Shown here: positions 1-8,135 of the stretch, one piece after another | How the letters are laid out: each line of letters opens with the position of its first letter | Numbering within the stretch: the first letter of the stretch is position 1 | DNA from: an uncultured Latescibacterota bacterium | GTDB lineage: Bacteria; Latescibacterota; UBA2968; UBA8231 | Direction: 5' to 3' | Assembly (NCBI GenBank): GCA_958295495.1 | Contig: OY282352.1 | Coordinates: forward strand, 4,658,049-4,722,048 | Length of the DNA: 64,000 bases | The notes under the pieces: generated by a model | Told to the model about the DNA's origin: nothing | Seen by the model: only the letters and a program-made list of their open reading frames with translations | Database searches by the model: none | Translations under genes and position numbers: made by a program

Positions 1-740
1 CCGGCGTACAAGCCCTCGGCCAGCGCTTCCTCATCGACGATCCCCCCGCGCGAGACGACCACCACAAACGCCCCTTCTTTGAGCAAGGCGAGTCGTTGCC
101 GATTGAGCATTCCGGTCGTCGCTTGGGTGCGCGGGGCCGTCACCACCAGCCAATCCACCATCGCCAGCATCTGGTCCAACCGCTCGACCGGCCACACCGC
201 ACACACCCCCGGCGGCGGTGCCATCGGCAAGATATCCACCGCATAGACCTTGATTCCAAAGGCTGCGGCCCGCGTGGCCACGGCCCGGCCAATGTCTCCC
301 ATGGCCAGCACTCCCATCTTGGTCCCGGCCAATTCGATGATGCGCCGCACATAGTGCTTGGTATTCCACTGGTGCTTGCGCTGATCTTCGAGCAGTTCGG
401 GGATCCGGTGGGCGTGGGCGAGTATTGCGGCGAAGACGTGGTCGGCCATGGGGACGACGTGCGTCTCGCGTGCGTTGGTCATCACCACGTCGCCCGTGCG
501 AAATTCTGGTATCTGGCGCGCGACTGGGTCAAAGCCGATGCCCACAAAGTGAAACCACTTGAGCCGGGGAGCGGCCAAAAACACTGGCCGCGTAATCAGT
601 CCAAACACAATCTCGGCATCTGCCGCCGCCCGCATTTGCTCGGCTTCGCTATACGCCGGGCAAAAGTCAAGCTCGGGAAACGCCGTCCGCAATTCTTCGA
701 CGTAGGCTTCTCCCATGTCAAACGTCAGTACGACCTTCAC
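1..740 (-). CDS. D-2-hydroxyacid dehydrogenase, 3' end outside window
   Basis: Partial NAD-dependent D-isomer-specific 2-hydroxyacid dehydrogenase, about 246 residues visible. It starts at a GTG (740-738) preceded by a good ribosome site (GAAAGGA, about 6 bases upstream). The N-terminal substrate domain is followed by the Rossmann segment GVLAMGDIG near residues 143-151 and the acidic residue ending the next strand (YAVD). The segment VSRGGIVDE near residue 230 carries the usual substrate-binding Arg. The catalytic Glu and His would lie beyond the left edge. The first glycine of the usual GxGxxG is replaced by Ala (A-M-G-D-I-G). Likely acts on 2-keto/2-hydroxy acids; the exact substrate cannot be read. 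It diverges from the DUF3604 gene. Confidence 0.85.
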   Translation of the reverse strand, partial: MKVVLTFDMGEAYVEELRTAFPELDFCPAYSEAEQMRAAADAEIVFGLITRPVFLAAPRLKWFHFVGIGFDPVARQIPEFRTGDVVMTNARETHVVPMADHVFAAILAHAHRIPELLEDQRKHQWNTKHYVRRIIELAGTKMGVLAMGDIGRAVATRAAAFGIKVYAVDILPMAPPPGVCAVWPVERLDQMLAMVDWLVVTAPRTQATTGMLNRQRLALLKEGAFVVVVSRGGIVDEEALAEGLYA

Positions 741-878
741 GATTTTATCCTTTCTCAAGGCGTTGCCATCGCACAGATTTTTCTCTAATGACAGTTAAAT
801 TAGCTAAAAAAGAGAGTGTGGAGAAAAGCGGGCGAGCAGCAAGGATAATTCGATCACGGGGAGCACAGGAGTCAAAAA

Positions 879-3029
879 ATGAAGCAACAATGGCGGGAAC
901 GATTGGGGACGGTGGCTTTGGAGCCCTGCGCGTCGGTGGTGGCCGGCAGCTATCAGCAATGGACCCTGACCCTGACCGTGGGCAGCTACGGCATTGACGA
1001 GCGCGGCACCATTAAGATCGCCCAGCGCTTTGCCTGCGACATGCAGCCGGCCCAGTTCAGCGATCCGGCCGCGCCGGCCTATTGCACAGTGCAGACCAAT
1101 GGGGCCGCCAAGCTGGCACCGCGCTTTGCCCCCAAGGGGCACGAGCGCCCTTGGATGCGCTGGTGCGTGGTGATCGATGTGTACGACGGCTTTCTCGCGC
1201 CGGGCGATACGGTGACCGTGGTCCTCGGGGAGCGCTGCGGCGGCTCGCCGGGAATCCGGGCGCAGACCTTTATCGAGTCGGCCCACGAACTGCGCGTTTT
1301 CGTCGATCCGACCAATGCTTCGGTGGCCCGGGCCGTAGCGGATTCGCCCAAGTTTCCCATTGTCGCTGGCGAGGCCGCGGGACTGGTGTGTATAGCGCCG
1401 AGTCAAGCGGTGGTGGGGGAGGCGGTCGAGGTCTTTGTCAAAGGGCAGGATAGGTGGGGCAATCCGACGGCAGTGGCAGGGCCGGTCGAATTGGGCTGGG
1501 AAGGGGAAGGGGAGGTCGTGGTTGCGGGGCGCAGAGTGTCCTTTTGCGCCCCGGGTACAGGACGCCTGAGTGCCGCGGCGGGCGGCTTGCGCTGTTACAG
1601 CAATCCAGTCGCTGTCTTTGCGACAGCGCCTCAGTGGCACCGCTACTGGGGGGATTTGCACGCCCAGTCTGACGCCACCGTCGGCGTGGGCACTGAAGAG
1701 GAGTATTTCACTTTTGCCCGCGATTGGGCGAAGGTGGATTTCGCCTCGCATCAGGGCAACGATTTTCAGATAGACGACGAGGACTGGGAGCGGCTCAACG
1801 AGACGGTGCGGGCTTTTCACCGGGACGGCGAGTTCGTCGTCTTTCCCGGGTACGAGTGGTCGGCCAATTCTCCAGCCGGTGGGGACCGCAACGTTTTTTA
1901 TTTTGCCGAGGGGCTACCCATTGTGCGCAACAGTCACTGGCAGATCCCGCATGTGCCCGAGGACGCGGTATCGCCAGCGCATCCAGCCGATGTCTTTTTC
2001 GCCCGGCTCGCCCGCTTGGTGCCACGCGACAACGCGATTATCGGCTCGCACGTGGGCGGGCGCTGGGCCGATGTCAAAGCCTATTTCGACCCCGAGGCGC
2101 ACAATCTGGTGGAGATCGTCTCGTGCTGGGGCGTGTTCGAGTGGATGCTGTTCGACGCGCTGGACTGCGGCCACGTGGTCGGGGTCATTTGCAACAGCGA
2201 CGGCCACAAGGGTCGGCCCGGGGCTGAAGGGCCGGGTGCTGGTGAGTTTGGCATCGCTGGCGGCCTGACCTGCGCGTTGGCCGGCGAGTTGTCGCGCACT
2301 GGCGTGTGGGAGGCCCTGTGCAGCCGGCGCTGCTATGGCACGACCGGAGCGCGCATACTTCTAGATGTACAGATAGCCGGGGCGCCCATGGGGGCGGTGG
2401 TGACAAAGGTGGACTCAGTGGATATTCGCGCCCGGGTTGTGGGGGCGGCACCGCTGGAGGTGCTGCAAGTGTATCGCGGTCGGGCCTTGCTCGCCGCGGT
2501 GCAGCCGCCTGAATTTGGTCGGGATGTAGTGCATTCCAACAGGTTGCGCCTGATGTGGTCTGGCTCGCGGATGCGCGGGCGCGGGCGGCGGGTGGATTGG
2601 TCCGGGGTTATCCGCACCATTGAGGCGACTATTTTGGAGGCGACCCCGGTCGGCTTTGACTCCGCGGCCGACGGCATTACCGCGACCGAGCCGCAGACCG
2701 TGGCTTTTCAATCGCAGACTACGGGGGATTGCGACGGCATTGAGCTGGTGCTGGACGATGGGCGGGTGGGCCGCTTGCTGTTCGACTCCGCGGCCGGGAC
2801 GACGGAGATTGATCTGGCGGGGCTGGGCCACGAGCCGCTGCGCTTCGACTACGGTGGCTTGGACATGCAGTTGGTGGTGCAGCGTTACCCCGAGCGGGTG
2901 GAAGCGCTGGAACTGACGCTGGAGGCCGTGGATCAGCCGCCCGGGGAGGGACAGGCCGCTTATTTCGTCAAGGCCATTCAGTGCGATGGGCAGATGGCTT
3001 GGTCGAGTCCGGTGTACGTCTCGGGTTGA
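879..3029 (+). CDS. DUF3604 (PHP-like) metal-dependent hydrolase
   Basis: A 716-residue protein with the DUF3604 signature. YWGDLHAQSD at about residues 256-265 gives the first metal-binding His. FPGYEWS near 321, IIGSHVGG near 386 and NSDGHKGRPG near 438 supply the remaining motif residues of a PHP-type metal-dependent phosphoesterase/hydrolase. The first ~250 residues are a beta-rich region without catalytic motifs, and the C-terminal third is also beta-rich. No signal peptide is visible. The start has AGGAG 7 bases upstream. The family is common in marine bacteria with many sugar-acid enzymes, but its substrate is not known, so the specific reaction is open. The gene diverges from the D-2-hydroxyacid dehydrogenase at 740. 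Confidence 0.85.
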   Translation: MKQQWRERLGTVALEPCASVVAGSYQQWTLTLTVGSYGIDERGTIKIAQRFACDMQPAQFSDPAAPAYCTVQTNGAAKLAPRFAPKGHERPWMRWCVVIDVYDGFLAPGDTVTVVLGERCGGSPGIRAQTFIESAHELRVFVDPTNASVARAVADSPKFPIVAGEAAGLVCIAPSQAVVGEAVEVFVKGQDRWGNPTAVAGPVELGWEGEGEVVVAGRRVSFCAPGTGRLSAAAGGLRCYSNPVAVFATAPQWHRYWGDLHAQSDATVGVGTEEEYFTFARDWAKVDFASHQGNDFQIDDEDWERLNETVRAFHRDGEFVVFPGYEWSANSPAGGDRNVFYFAEGLPIVRNSHWQIPHVPEDAVSPAHPADVFFARLARLVPRDNAIIGSHVGGRWADVKAYFDPEAHNLVEIVSCWGVFEWMLFDALDCGHVVGVICNSDGHKGRPGAEGPGAGEFGIAGGLTCALAGELSRTGVWEALCSRRCYGTTGARILLDVQIAGAPMGAVVTKVDSVDIRARVVGAAPLEVLQVYRGRALLAAVQPPEFGRDVVHSNRLRLMWSGSRMRGRGRRVDWSGVIRTIEATILEATPVGFDSAADGITATEPQTVAFQSQTTGDCDGIELVLDDGRVGRLLFDSAAGTTEIDLAGLGHEPLRFDYGGLDMQLVVQRYPERVEALELTLEAVDQPPGEGQAAYFVKAIQCDGQMAWSSPVYVSG

Positions 3030-3068
3030 GGGAGAGGAATTGAAGACAATCTGTGTTATGCCTATGCG

Positions 3069-3281
3069 CTAGGCATCTAAGAAGCGTTGCCAATCGATTC
3101 CTAACTGTCGAACTGCTGCACGAATCGTTCCCAATTTCAGATCGCGATTGCCCCAATCTGGAATAACAGTGGCTTGCTGAGAAATAGGATCAATCCATTT
3201 CCGATGGGAACCGCCCCCTTTGCGCACACGCTCTTGACACCCAAGGACTGATAGTTTCCTCACCACTTCGCGATATTTCAC
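3069..3281 (-). CDS. hicA: HicA-type mRNA interferase toxin
   Basis: Small basic double-stranded RNA-binding-fold toxin of the HicA family, 70 residues from a GTG at 3281. The motif GSHRKW carries the conserved catalytic His, and LGTIRAAVRQLGID matches the family's C-terminal helix. The GTG overlaps the hicB stop as GTGA, which implies translational coupling. An upstream in-frame GTG at 3308 would add 9 residues but lies deep inside hicB. HicA toxins cleave mRNA and are neutralised by HicB. The order here is antitoxin first, then toxin, the reverse of the commonest hicAB order. Confidence 0.85.
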   Translation of the reverse strand: MKYREVVRKLSVLGCQERVRKGGGSHRKWIDPISQQATVIPDWGNRDLKLGTIRAAVRQLGIDWQRFLDA

Positions 3282-3523
3282 GAGGTGGATACTACAGTTT
3301 CTAACCACACGGGGCTATTTGCCTCGAGAATCTGGGTATTCTGAGGCAGTGATCGTCCTAGGGCTTCATATAGCTCAACAACAGCAGCAAACGCATCGGC
3401 GACGTTTTCCAATGCCTCGTCTATAGAATCACCCTCTGTTATCAATTCTGGAAACAGAGGGGAGGTCACAGTGTATCCGCCTTCAGGCTGTGGCGTCAGG
3501 ACAAGGGGTACTCTGTAGTCCAT
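3278..3523 (-). CDS. hicB: HicB-type antitoxin
   Basis: An 81-residue antitoxin of the HicB family. It has the N-terminal partial RNase H-like fold pattern (YRVPLVLTPQPEGGYTV, then SPLFPELITEGDSIDEAL). GGAG lies upstream of the ATG. There is no obvious C-terminal DNA-binding domain, so autoregulation by this protein is uncertain. It overlaps hicA and presumably binds and masks that toxin. The pair opens a run of defence and addiction genes that continues through the restriction locus. Confidence 0.85.
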   Translation of the reverse strand: MDYRVPLVLTPQPEGGYTVTSPLFPELITEGDSIDEALENVADAFAAVVELYEALGRSLPQNTQILEANSPVWLETVVSTS

Positions 3524-3580
3524 AAAGAAGGCTCCATTTCTTGGATGGGTCGAAACTCCGGTTGGCTATTTTATCAAGGG

Positions 3581-3754
3581 TCAGGGTAAAGGCTCTTGCG
3601 GTGTGCTCTCCAAGACCTCGGCCAGAGCCAATTCGAGAAATGCCTCGGCTTGCTCGCGGCTTACGCTTGGGAAGCCGTCGAGGAATTGCTCGAGAGAATC
3701 ACCGGCCTTCAGGTGAATGATAAGGCTAACATCCCTTTTGCGAAAATAGGGCAC
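3581..3754 (-). pseudogene. DUF433-family antitoxin, N-terminally truncated
   Basis: Short minus-strand frame from a GTG at 3754 to TGA at 3581 (57 residues). It carries the C-terminal half of a DUF433 protein: LKAGDSLEQFLDGFPSVS followed by REQAEAFLELALAEVLES. DUF433 proteins are small helix-turn-helix-like antitoxins, usually about 75-110 residues. The expected first half (a GGKPxIRGTR-type stretch) is missing, and an in-frame TAG lies directly upstream. A decayed antitoxin is the simplest reading; a functional short form cannot be excluded. No DUF5615 or PIN partner is next to it. Confidence 0.6.
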
Positions 3755-3810
3755 CTAGCCGAATTTGTATCGGCGCAGCCTTACAGGATTAGGCGATTTG
3801 GGAATCAGCG

Positions 3811-6144
3811 ATGAACAACAAGCCCCTGAACGAAGCGGAGATATGCGACGCCTTTATCACCCCAGCGATAATCGAGGCCGGGTGGGATCAGAGCACTCAG
3901 GTCCGCCGAGAATACACCTTTACTGATGGCCGGGTTATTGTCCGGGGCAAGCTGGGCTCGCGTGGCAAGAAGAAGCGCGCTGACTACTTGCTATTCTACC
4001 AACCCAATCTTCCACTCGCCGTGGTCGAGGCCAAGGACAACAGCCACCCGGTCGGCGGCGGGATGCAGCAAGCACTTGGCTATGCCGAAGCCCTCGACGT
4101 GCCGTTTGTGTTTTCGTCGAATGGCGACGCCTTCCTGTTCCACGATCGCACCGGCCAGTCGTCCTCCATAGAAAAGCAAATCGGCGTGGATAAGTTCCCG
4201 TCCCCGGACGAGTTGTGGCGGCAGTACCGGGCTTGGAAGGGACTCGACGAAGCATCCGACAAGCTCGCCCGCCAGCCTTACGCAGACTTGGCCGACAAGG
4301 CACCTCGGTACTATCAGCGCGTTGCCGTTCAGCGGGCGGTTGAAGCCATTGCGCGGGGACAGCGCCGGGTGCTGCTGGTCATGGCCACTGGTACCGGCAA
4401 GACGTTCTCCGTCTTTCAAATTATATGGCGGCTGTGGAAAGCCGAGAAGGTCAAACGGGTGCTGTTCCTCGTGGACCGGAATATCCTCGCGGACCAGACC
4501 GTCACCAACGACTTCAAGCCTTTTGGCCCGGTGATGACCAAGGTCCGTAATCGCGATATGGACCCGAGTTACGAGATTTACATTGCGCTCTACCAAGCCG
4601 TCAGCGGCAGCGAGGAGGAGAAGAACGTTTACCGGCAGTTCAGCCGAGAATTTTTCGACTTGGTGGTCATTGACGAGTGCCACCGGGGCAGTGCCCGCGA
4701 GGCCAGTGCGTGGCGGGAGATCCTCAATTACTTCGAGCCGGCCATCCAACTCGGCCTTACAGCAACACCGAAGGAGACCACCGAGGTCAGTACGCTCAGT
4801 TACTTTGGCGACCCCATCTATGCCTATAGTCTCAAAGAGGGCATTGACGACGGTTTTCTCGCGCCGTTCAAGGTCGTGCGCATTGACCTCGATAAGGACT
4901 TGCAGGGCTGGCGGCCCCCGACGGGCATGACCGACGACCTCGGTCAGGAGATCGAAGATCGCATCTACAACCAGCGCGACATGGACCAGGTGCTGGTCCT
5001 GAACGAGCGCACCCGGCGCATCGCCGAGAAGGTCGTCGCGTATCTGTTAGAGACCGACCCCTACGGCAAGACCATCGTCTTCTGCGAGAACATTGACCAT
5101 GCCGAGAGGATGCGTTCGGCGCTGGTCAACGAGGTCGCCGAGCGCCTGCCGCAGGAAGCTGGTAATGTCTCGAAGTTCGTGGTCCGCATCACCGGCGACA
5201 ACGAGGAGGGCCGGCTCGCGCTCGACGATTTTATCCACCCGGAGCGGCGCTACCCGGTCATCGCCACTACCTCGAAGCTGTTGACGACCGGAGTAGATGT
5301 AAGGACCTGCAAACTCATTGTGCTCGACCAGCGCATTGAGTCGCTTATTGAGTTCAAGCAGATCATCGGGCGCGGCACCCGCATTCACGAGGACGCGGGC
5401 AAGTTTTGGTTCACCATCATGGACTTCAAGAGGGCGACCGAATTGTTTGCCGACCCGGATTTCGACGGAGAGCCGGTTGTCGTCTATGAACCCGACAGTG
5501 GCGATTCCATTACCTCCGATATCGTCGAGGCCGATGGAGACGATGGCAGCGACACGGACGATCCAACGATGGAGGGTGCGACGCGATTTGTGGTCAGCGG
5601 CGTCGAAGTGAGAATCTTGGCTGAGCGCGTCCAATATTTGGACCAGTATGGCAGGCTCATCACCGAGTCTCTGGTTGACTACACTCGCAAGACCGTCCGG
5701 CAAGAGTACACCACACTGGCCGACTTCTTGCGGCATTGGTCCGAGGCTGAGCGGAAAGCGGCGGTGCTCGACGAACTGCGCGAGCAGGGCGTACTGTTCG
5801 AGGAGTTGCGCGAGCAGGTCGGTCGGGACTTGGACGCCTTCGACCTGATCTGCCATGTGGTATATGGTCAGCCTCCGCTCACCCGGCACGAGCGGGCTGA
5901 GAACGTGAAGAAGCGGGATGTATTTACCCGCTACGGCGCACAGGCTTGCGCCGTGCTCGACGCCCTGCTCGATAAGTATGCGGACGAAGGGCTGGACTCG
6001 GTCGAAGACCCGGGCGTCCTGCGCGTACAGCCGCTGTCCGACCTCGGGACACCGATGGAGTTGGTTCAGCACTTCGGCGGCAGGAACGAGTACATTGCCG
6101 CCGTGCAGGAGCTTGCAGCGGCCATTTACGATACTGCCGCCTAG
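3811..6144 (+). CDS. hsdR: Type I restriction enzyme, R subunit (HsdR, EcoEI-like)
   Basis: A 777-residue restriction and translocation subunit. The N-terminal nuclease core has the Asp of KRADYLLFY near residue 57 and ExK (VVEAKDN) near 73-75. The superfamily 2 motor has Walker A ATGTGKT near 192-198, DECH near 288, LGLTATP near 314 and QIIGRGTR near 517. The C-terminus fits the EcoEI R-type domain (DEGLDSVEDPGVLRVQPLSDLG region). This length is normal for the EcoE/EcoA-like branch and shorter than EcoKI HsdR. With HsdM and HsdS it would cleave unmodified invading DNA after translocation. The gene stands first in its locus, separated from hsdM by a toxin-antitoxin remnant. Confidence 0.93.
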   Translation: MNNKPLNEAEICDAFITPAIIEAGWDQSTQVRREYTFTDGRVIVRGKLGSRGKKKRADYLLFYQPNLPLAVVEAKDNSHPVGGGMQQALGYAEALDVPFVFSSNGDAFLFHDRTGQSSSIEKQIGVDKFPSPDELWRQYRAWKGLDEASDKLARQPYADLADKAPRYYQRVAVQRAVEAIARGQRRVLLVMATGTGKTFSVFQIIWRLWKAEKVKRVLFLVDRNILADQTVTNDFKPFGPVMTKVRNRDMDPSYEIYIALYQAVSGSEEEKNVYRQFSREFFDLVVIDECHRGSAREASAWREILNYFEPAIQLGLTATPKETTEVSTLSYFGDPIYAYSLKEGIDDGFLAPFKVVRIDLDKDLQGWRPPTGMTDDLGQEIEDRIYNQRDMDQVLVLNERTRRIAEKVVAYLLETDPYGKTIVFCENIDHAERMRSALVNEVAERLPQEAGNVSKFVVRITGDNEEGRLALDDFIHPERRYPVIATTSKLLTTGVDVRTCKLIVLDQRIESLIEFKQIIGRGTRIHEDAGKFWFTIMDFKRATELFADPDFDGEPVVVYEPDSGDSITSDIVEADGDDGSDTDDPTMEGATRFVVSGVEVRILAERVQYLDQYGRLITESLVDYTRKTVRQEYTTLADFLRHWSEAERKAAVLDELREQGVLFEELREQVGRDLDAFDLICHVVYGQPPLTRHERAENVKKRDVFTRYGAQACAVLDALLDKYADEGLDSVEDPGVLRVQPLSDLGTPMELVQHFGGRNEYIAAVQELAAAIYDTAA

Positions 6145-6211
6145 GGCGCGAGGCGCTTGCAATCAATGTGCAATACCACATACATTCCGACCAACTTACG
6201 GGGACAGGGTT

Positions 6212-6454
6212 ATGGCTACACACGACGACAACCTGACCGATGTTCGGACGATCAAGGCATCTGAGTTCAAGGCCAAATGCCTCAAGCTGATGGACGAGGT
6301 CGCCGACAGCGGCGTCGAGATTGTCATTACCAAGAACGGCCGCCCAGTGTCGCGCCTCGTACCCTATCGCGGCGAGGAACCGACCATGTTTGGCAGAGAT
6401 CGGGGCAAAATTCGCATCCTCGGCGACATAATTGAACCGATCGATGTGCAGTGA
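6212..6454 (+). CDS. Phd/YefM-type antitoxin
   Basis: An 80-residue antitoxin. The N-terminal segment VRTIKASEFKAKCLKLMDEV plus ITKNGRPVSRLVPYR is the typical Phd/YefM DNA-binding fold, followed by a short toxin-binding tail (GDIIEPIDVQ). The start codon at 6212 fits the conserved N-terminus; there is no strong ribosome site. The stop overlaps the first codon of the truncated VapC remnant (GTGA), as in intact phd-vapC pairs. With the toxin broken, the antitoxin may survive as a regulator or as protection against a related toxin elsewhere. Confidence 0.85.
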   Translation: MATHDDNLTDVRTIKASEFKAKCLKLMDEVADSGVEIVITKNGRPVSRLVPYRGEEPTMFGRDRGKIRILGDIIEPIDVQ

Positions 6455-6609
6455 ATGGCGATATCGGCGTTCGGGCTGTCTGTCTGAGGGATTTCCACGC
6501 TGACCCGGCGGATCGCTTGATTGTTGCCACCGCGTTGGCTGGTGGCTACCAGCTAGTGACAGCAGATCTGCGCATTCTCAATTGGTCCGGTGCGCTGAAT
6601 CGCCTCTGA
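6451..6609 (+). pseudogene. VapC PIN-domain toxin, C-terminal remnant
   Basis: A 52-codon frame starting at the GTG that overlaps the antitoxin stop. It encodes only the C-terminal third of a PIN toxin: RDFHADPADRLIVATAL carries the conserved acidic residues, and YQLVTADLRILNWSGALNRL is the terminal strand and helix. Intact partners of Phd-type antitoxins are about 130 residues with an N-terminal catalytic Asp, which is missing here. The internal deletion joined the start region directly to the C-terminal third. RNase activity is not expected. Confidence 0.8.
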
Positions 6610-6626
6610 GCCAAGGACTAACTGCC

Positions 6627-8135
6627 GTGGCCCTATCTACCACCATCAAGTCTATCCAAGACATCATGCGCAAGGATGTGGGCGTCGATGGCGATGCTCA
6701 GCGCATTGGTCAACTCGTGTGGCTGCTGTTTCTCAAAATATGGAACGACCGCGAGCGGGAATTGGAACTGCTCGAAGAGGGCTTCGCGTCTCCGTTGGTT
6801 GATGTAACTTGGAGGGAGGAAGGCGAGACCCGCACCGCCGCAGACTTGCGCTGGAGTGCTTGGGCCGCTGACCGAGAAGGGGATACCGGCGATAGACTGC
6901 TCACCTTTGTCAACGATACGCTGTTTCCCGCGCTCAAGGGCATGGAGGTTGATCCTCCGAGTGAGGAAGAGGATGTGCGGATGAGCCGCCGCCGCTTGGT
7001 GCGCGGCGTCTTTGAGGACGCCTACCAGTACATGAAGTCCGGCATTCTGCTGCGGCAGGTGGTCAACAAGATCGAGGCCGACATCGACTTCAACGACGCC
7101 ACCAACCGGCACTTGTTCGGCAACATCTACGAGCAACTGCTCAAAGACCTCCAGAGTGCCGGGAACGCTGGCGAATACTACACGCCGCGGGCGGTGACTC
7201 AATTCGCGGTTGACATGCTCAATCCTCGCCTTGGGGAATCTGTCCTCGACCCAGCCTGCGGCACCGGCGGCTTCTTGGCCTGCGCCATTGAGCACATTCG
7301 CCAGCGGGACGTGAAGACGCCAGCGCAAGAGGTGCAGCTTCAGGCCAGTATTCAAGGCGTGGAGAAGAAGCCCCTGCCGCACCTGCTGTGTACCACCAAC
7401 ATGATCGTACATGGCATGGACGTGCCGACCGGCATTCGGCACGACAATACCCTCGCCCGGCCCCTGCGCGACATCAGTATGCGCGACCGGGTCGATGTGG
7501 TGCTCACCAATCCGCCCTTTGGCGGCATGGAGGAGGACGGCATCGAGCGCAACTTCCCGGCCGAGTTCCGCACCCGCGAGACCGCCGACCTGTTCTTGGT
7601 GCTGATCGTCGAGTTGCTCAAGCCCGGTGGCCGGGCCGCGGTGGTGCTGCCGGACGGCACCCTGTTTGGCGAGGGGGTGAAGACGCGCCTGAAAGAGCGC
7701 CTGCTCAGCGAGTGCGAGTTGCACACCATCGTGCGCCTGCCCAACGGGGTGTTCGCGCCGTACACGGGGATCAAGACCAATGTGCTGTTCTTTGAGAAGG
7801 GGAGACCGACGATTGAGGTTTGGTACTACGAGCATCCCTACCCGGAAGGCTACAAGTCCTACTCCAAGACCAAGCCGATGCGGATTGAGGAGTTTGCGCC
7901 GGAAAAGGCGTGGTGGGACCATCGGGTTGAAAACGAGTTCGCGTGGAAGGTCGGCATCGAAGAGATCCGCGAGCGCGGCTTCAATCTCGACATCGCCAAC
8001 CCCAACGCGGCTGAGGCCGGCCACGGCGACCCGGACGAGTTGTTGGCGCTATACGAAAAGGAACGGGCGGCAGCGGCAGAAGTGCGGGAGCAGCTAAAGC
8101 AGGCGTTGGCCGAGGTATTGGAGCGGACCCCATGA
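6627..8135 (+). CDS. hsdM: Type I restriction enzyme, M subunit (HsdM)
   Basis: A 502-residue N6-adenine DNA methyltransferase subunit. The N-terminal helical HsdM domain (IKSIQDIMRKDVGVDGDAQR) precedes the methylase core. That core has the SAM-binding motif DPACGTGGF near residues 208-216 and the catalytic NPPFGG near 295. The GTG start at 6627 is chosen because AAGGA lies 10 bases upstream and the homologous N-terminus begins here; a longer frame from 6582 runs through the vapC remnant. The stop overlaps the hsdS start (ATGA). It modifies host DNA at sites chosen by HsdS. Confidence 0.93.
   Translation: MALSTTIKSIQDIMRKDVGVDGDAQRIGQLVWLLFLKIWNDRERELELLEEGFASPLVDVTWREEGETRTAADLRWSAWAADREGDTGDRLLTFVNDTLFPALKGMEVDPPSEEEDVRMSRRRLVRGVFEDAYQYMKSGILLRQVVNKIEADIDFNDATNRHLFGNIYEQLLKDLQSAGNAGEYYTPRAVTQFAVDMLNPRLGESVLDPACGTGGFLACAIEHIRQRDVKTPAQEVQLQASIQGVEKKPLPHLLCTTNMIVHGMDVPTGIRHDNTLARPLRDISMRDRVDVVLTNPPFGGMEEDGIERNFPAEFRTRETADLFLVLIVELLKPGGRAAVVLPDGTLFGEGVKTRLKERLLSECELHTIVRLPNGVFAPYTGIKTNVLFFEKGRPTIEVWYYEHPYPEGYKSYSKTKPMRIEEFAPEKAWWDHRVENEFAWKVGIEEIRERGFNLDIANPNAAEAGHGDPDELLALYEKERAAAAEVREQLKQALAEVLERTP

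Noticed and set aside
96..788. Plus-strand open frame opposite the first dehydrogenase
   Set aside because: His/Arg-rich translation with no family features; the minus strand codes for a clear D-2-hydroxyacid dehydrogenase.
3596..3814. Plus-strand 72-codon frame before hsdR
   Set aside because: It is the antisense of the DUF433 remnant and starts at a TTG without ribosome site.
6633..8024. Long minus-strand open frame opposite hsdM
   Set aside because: Antisense shadow of a GC-rich gene; composition unnatural, and the plus strand carries full methyltransferase motifs.
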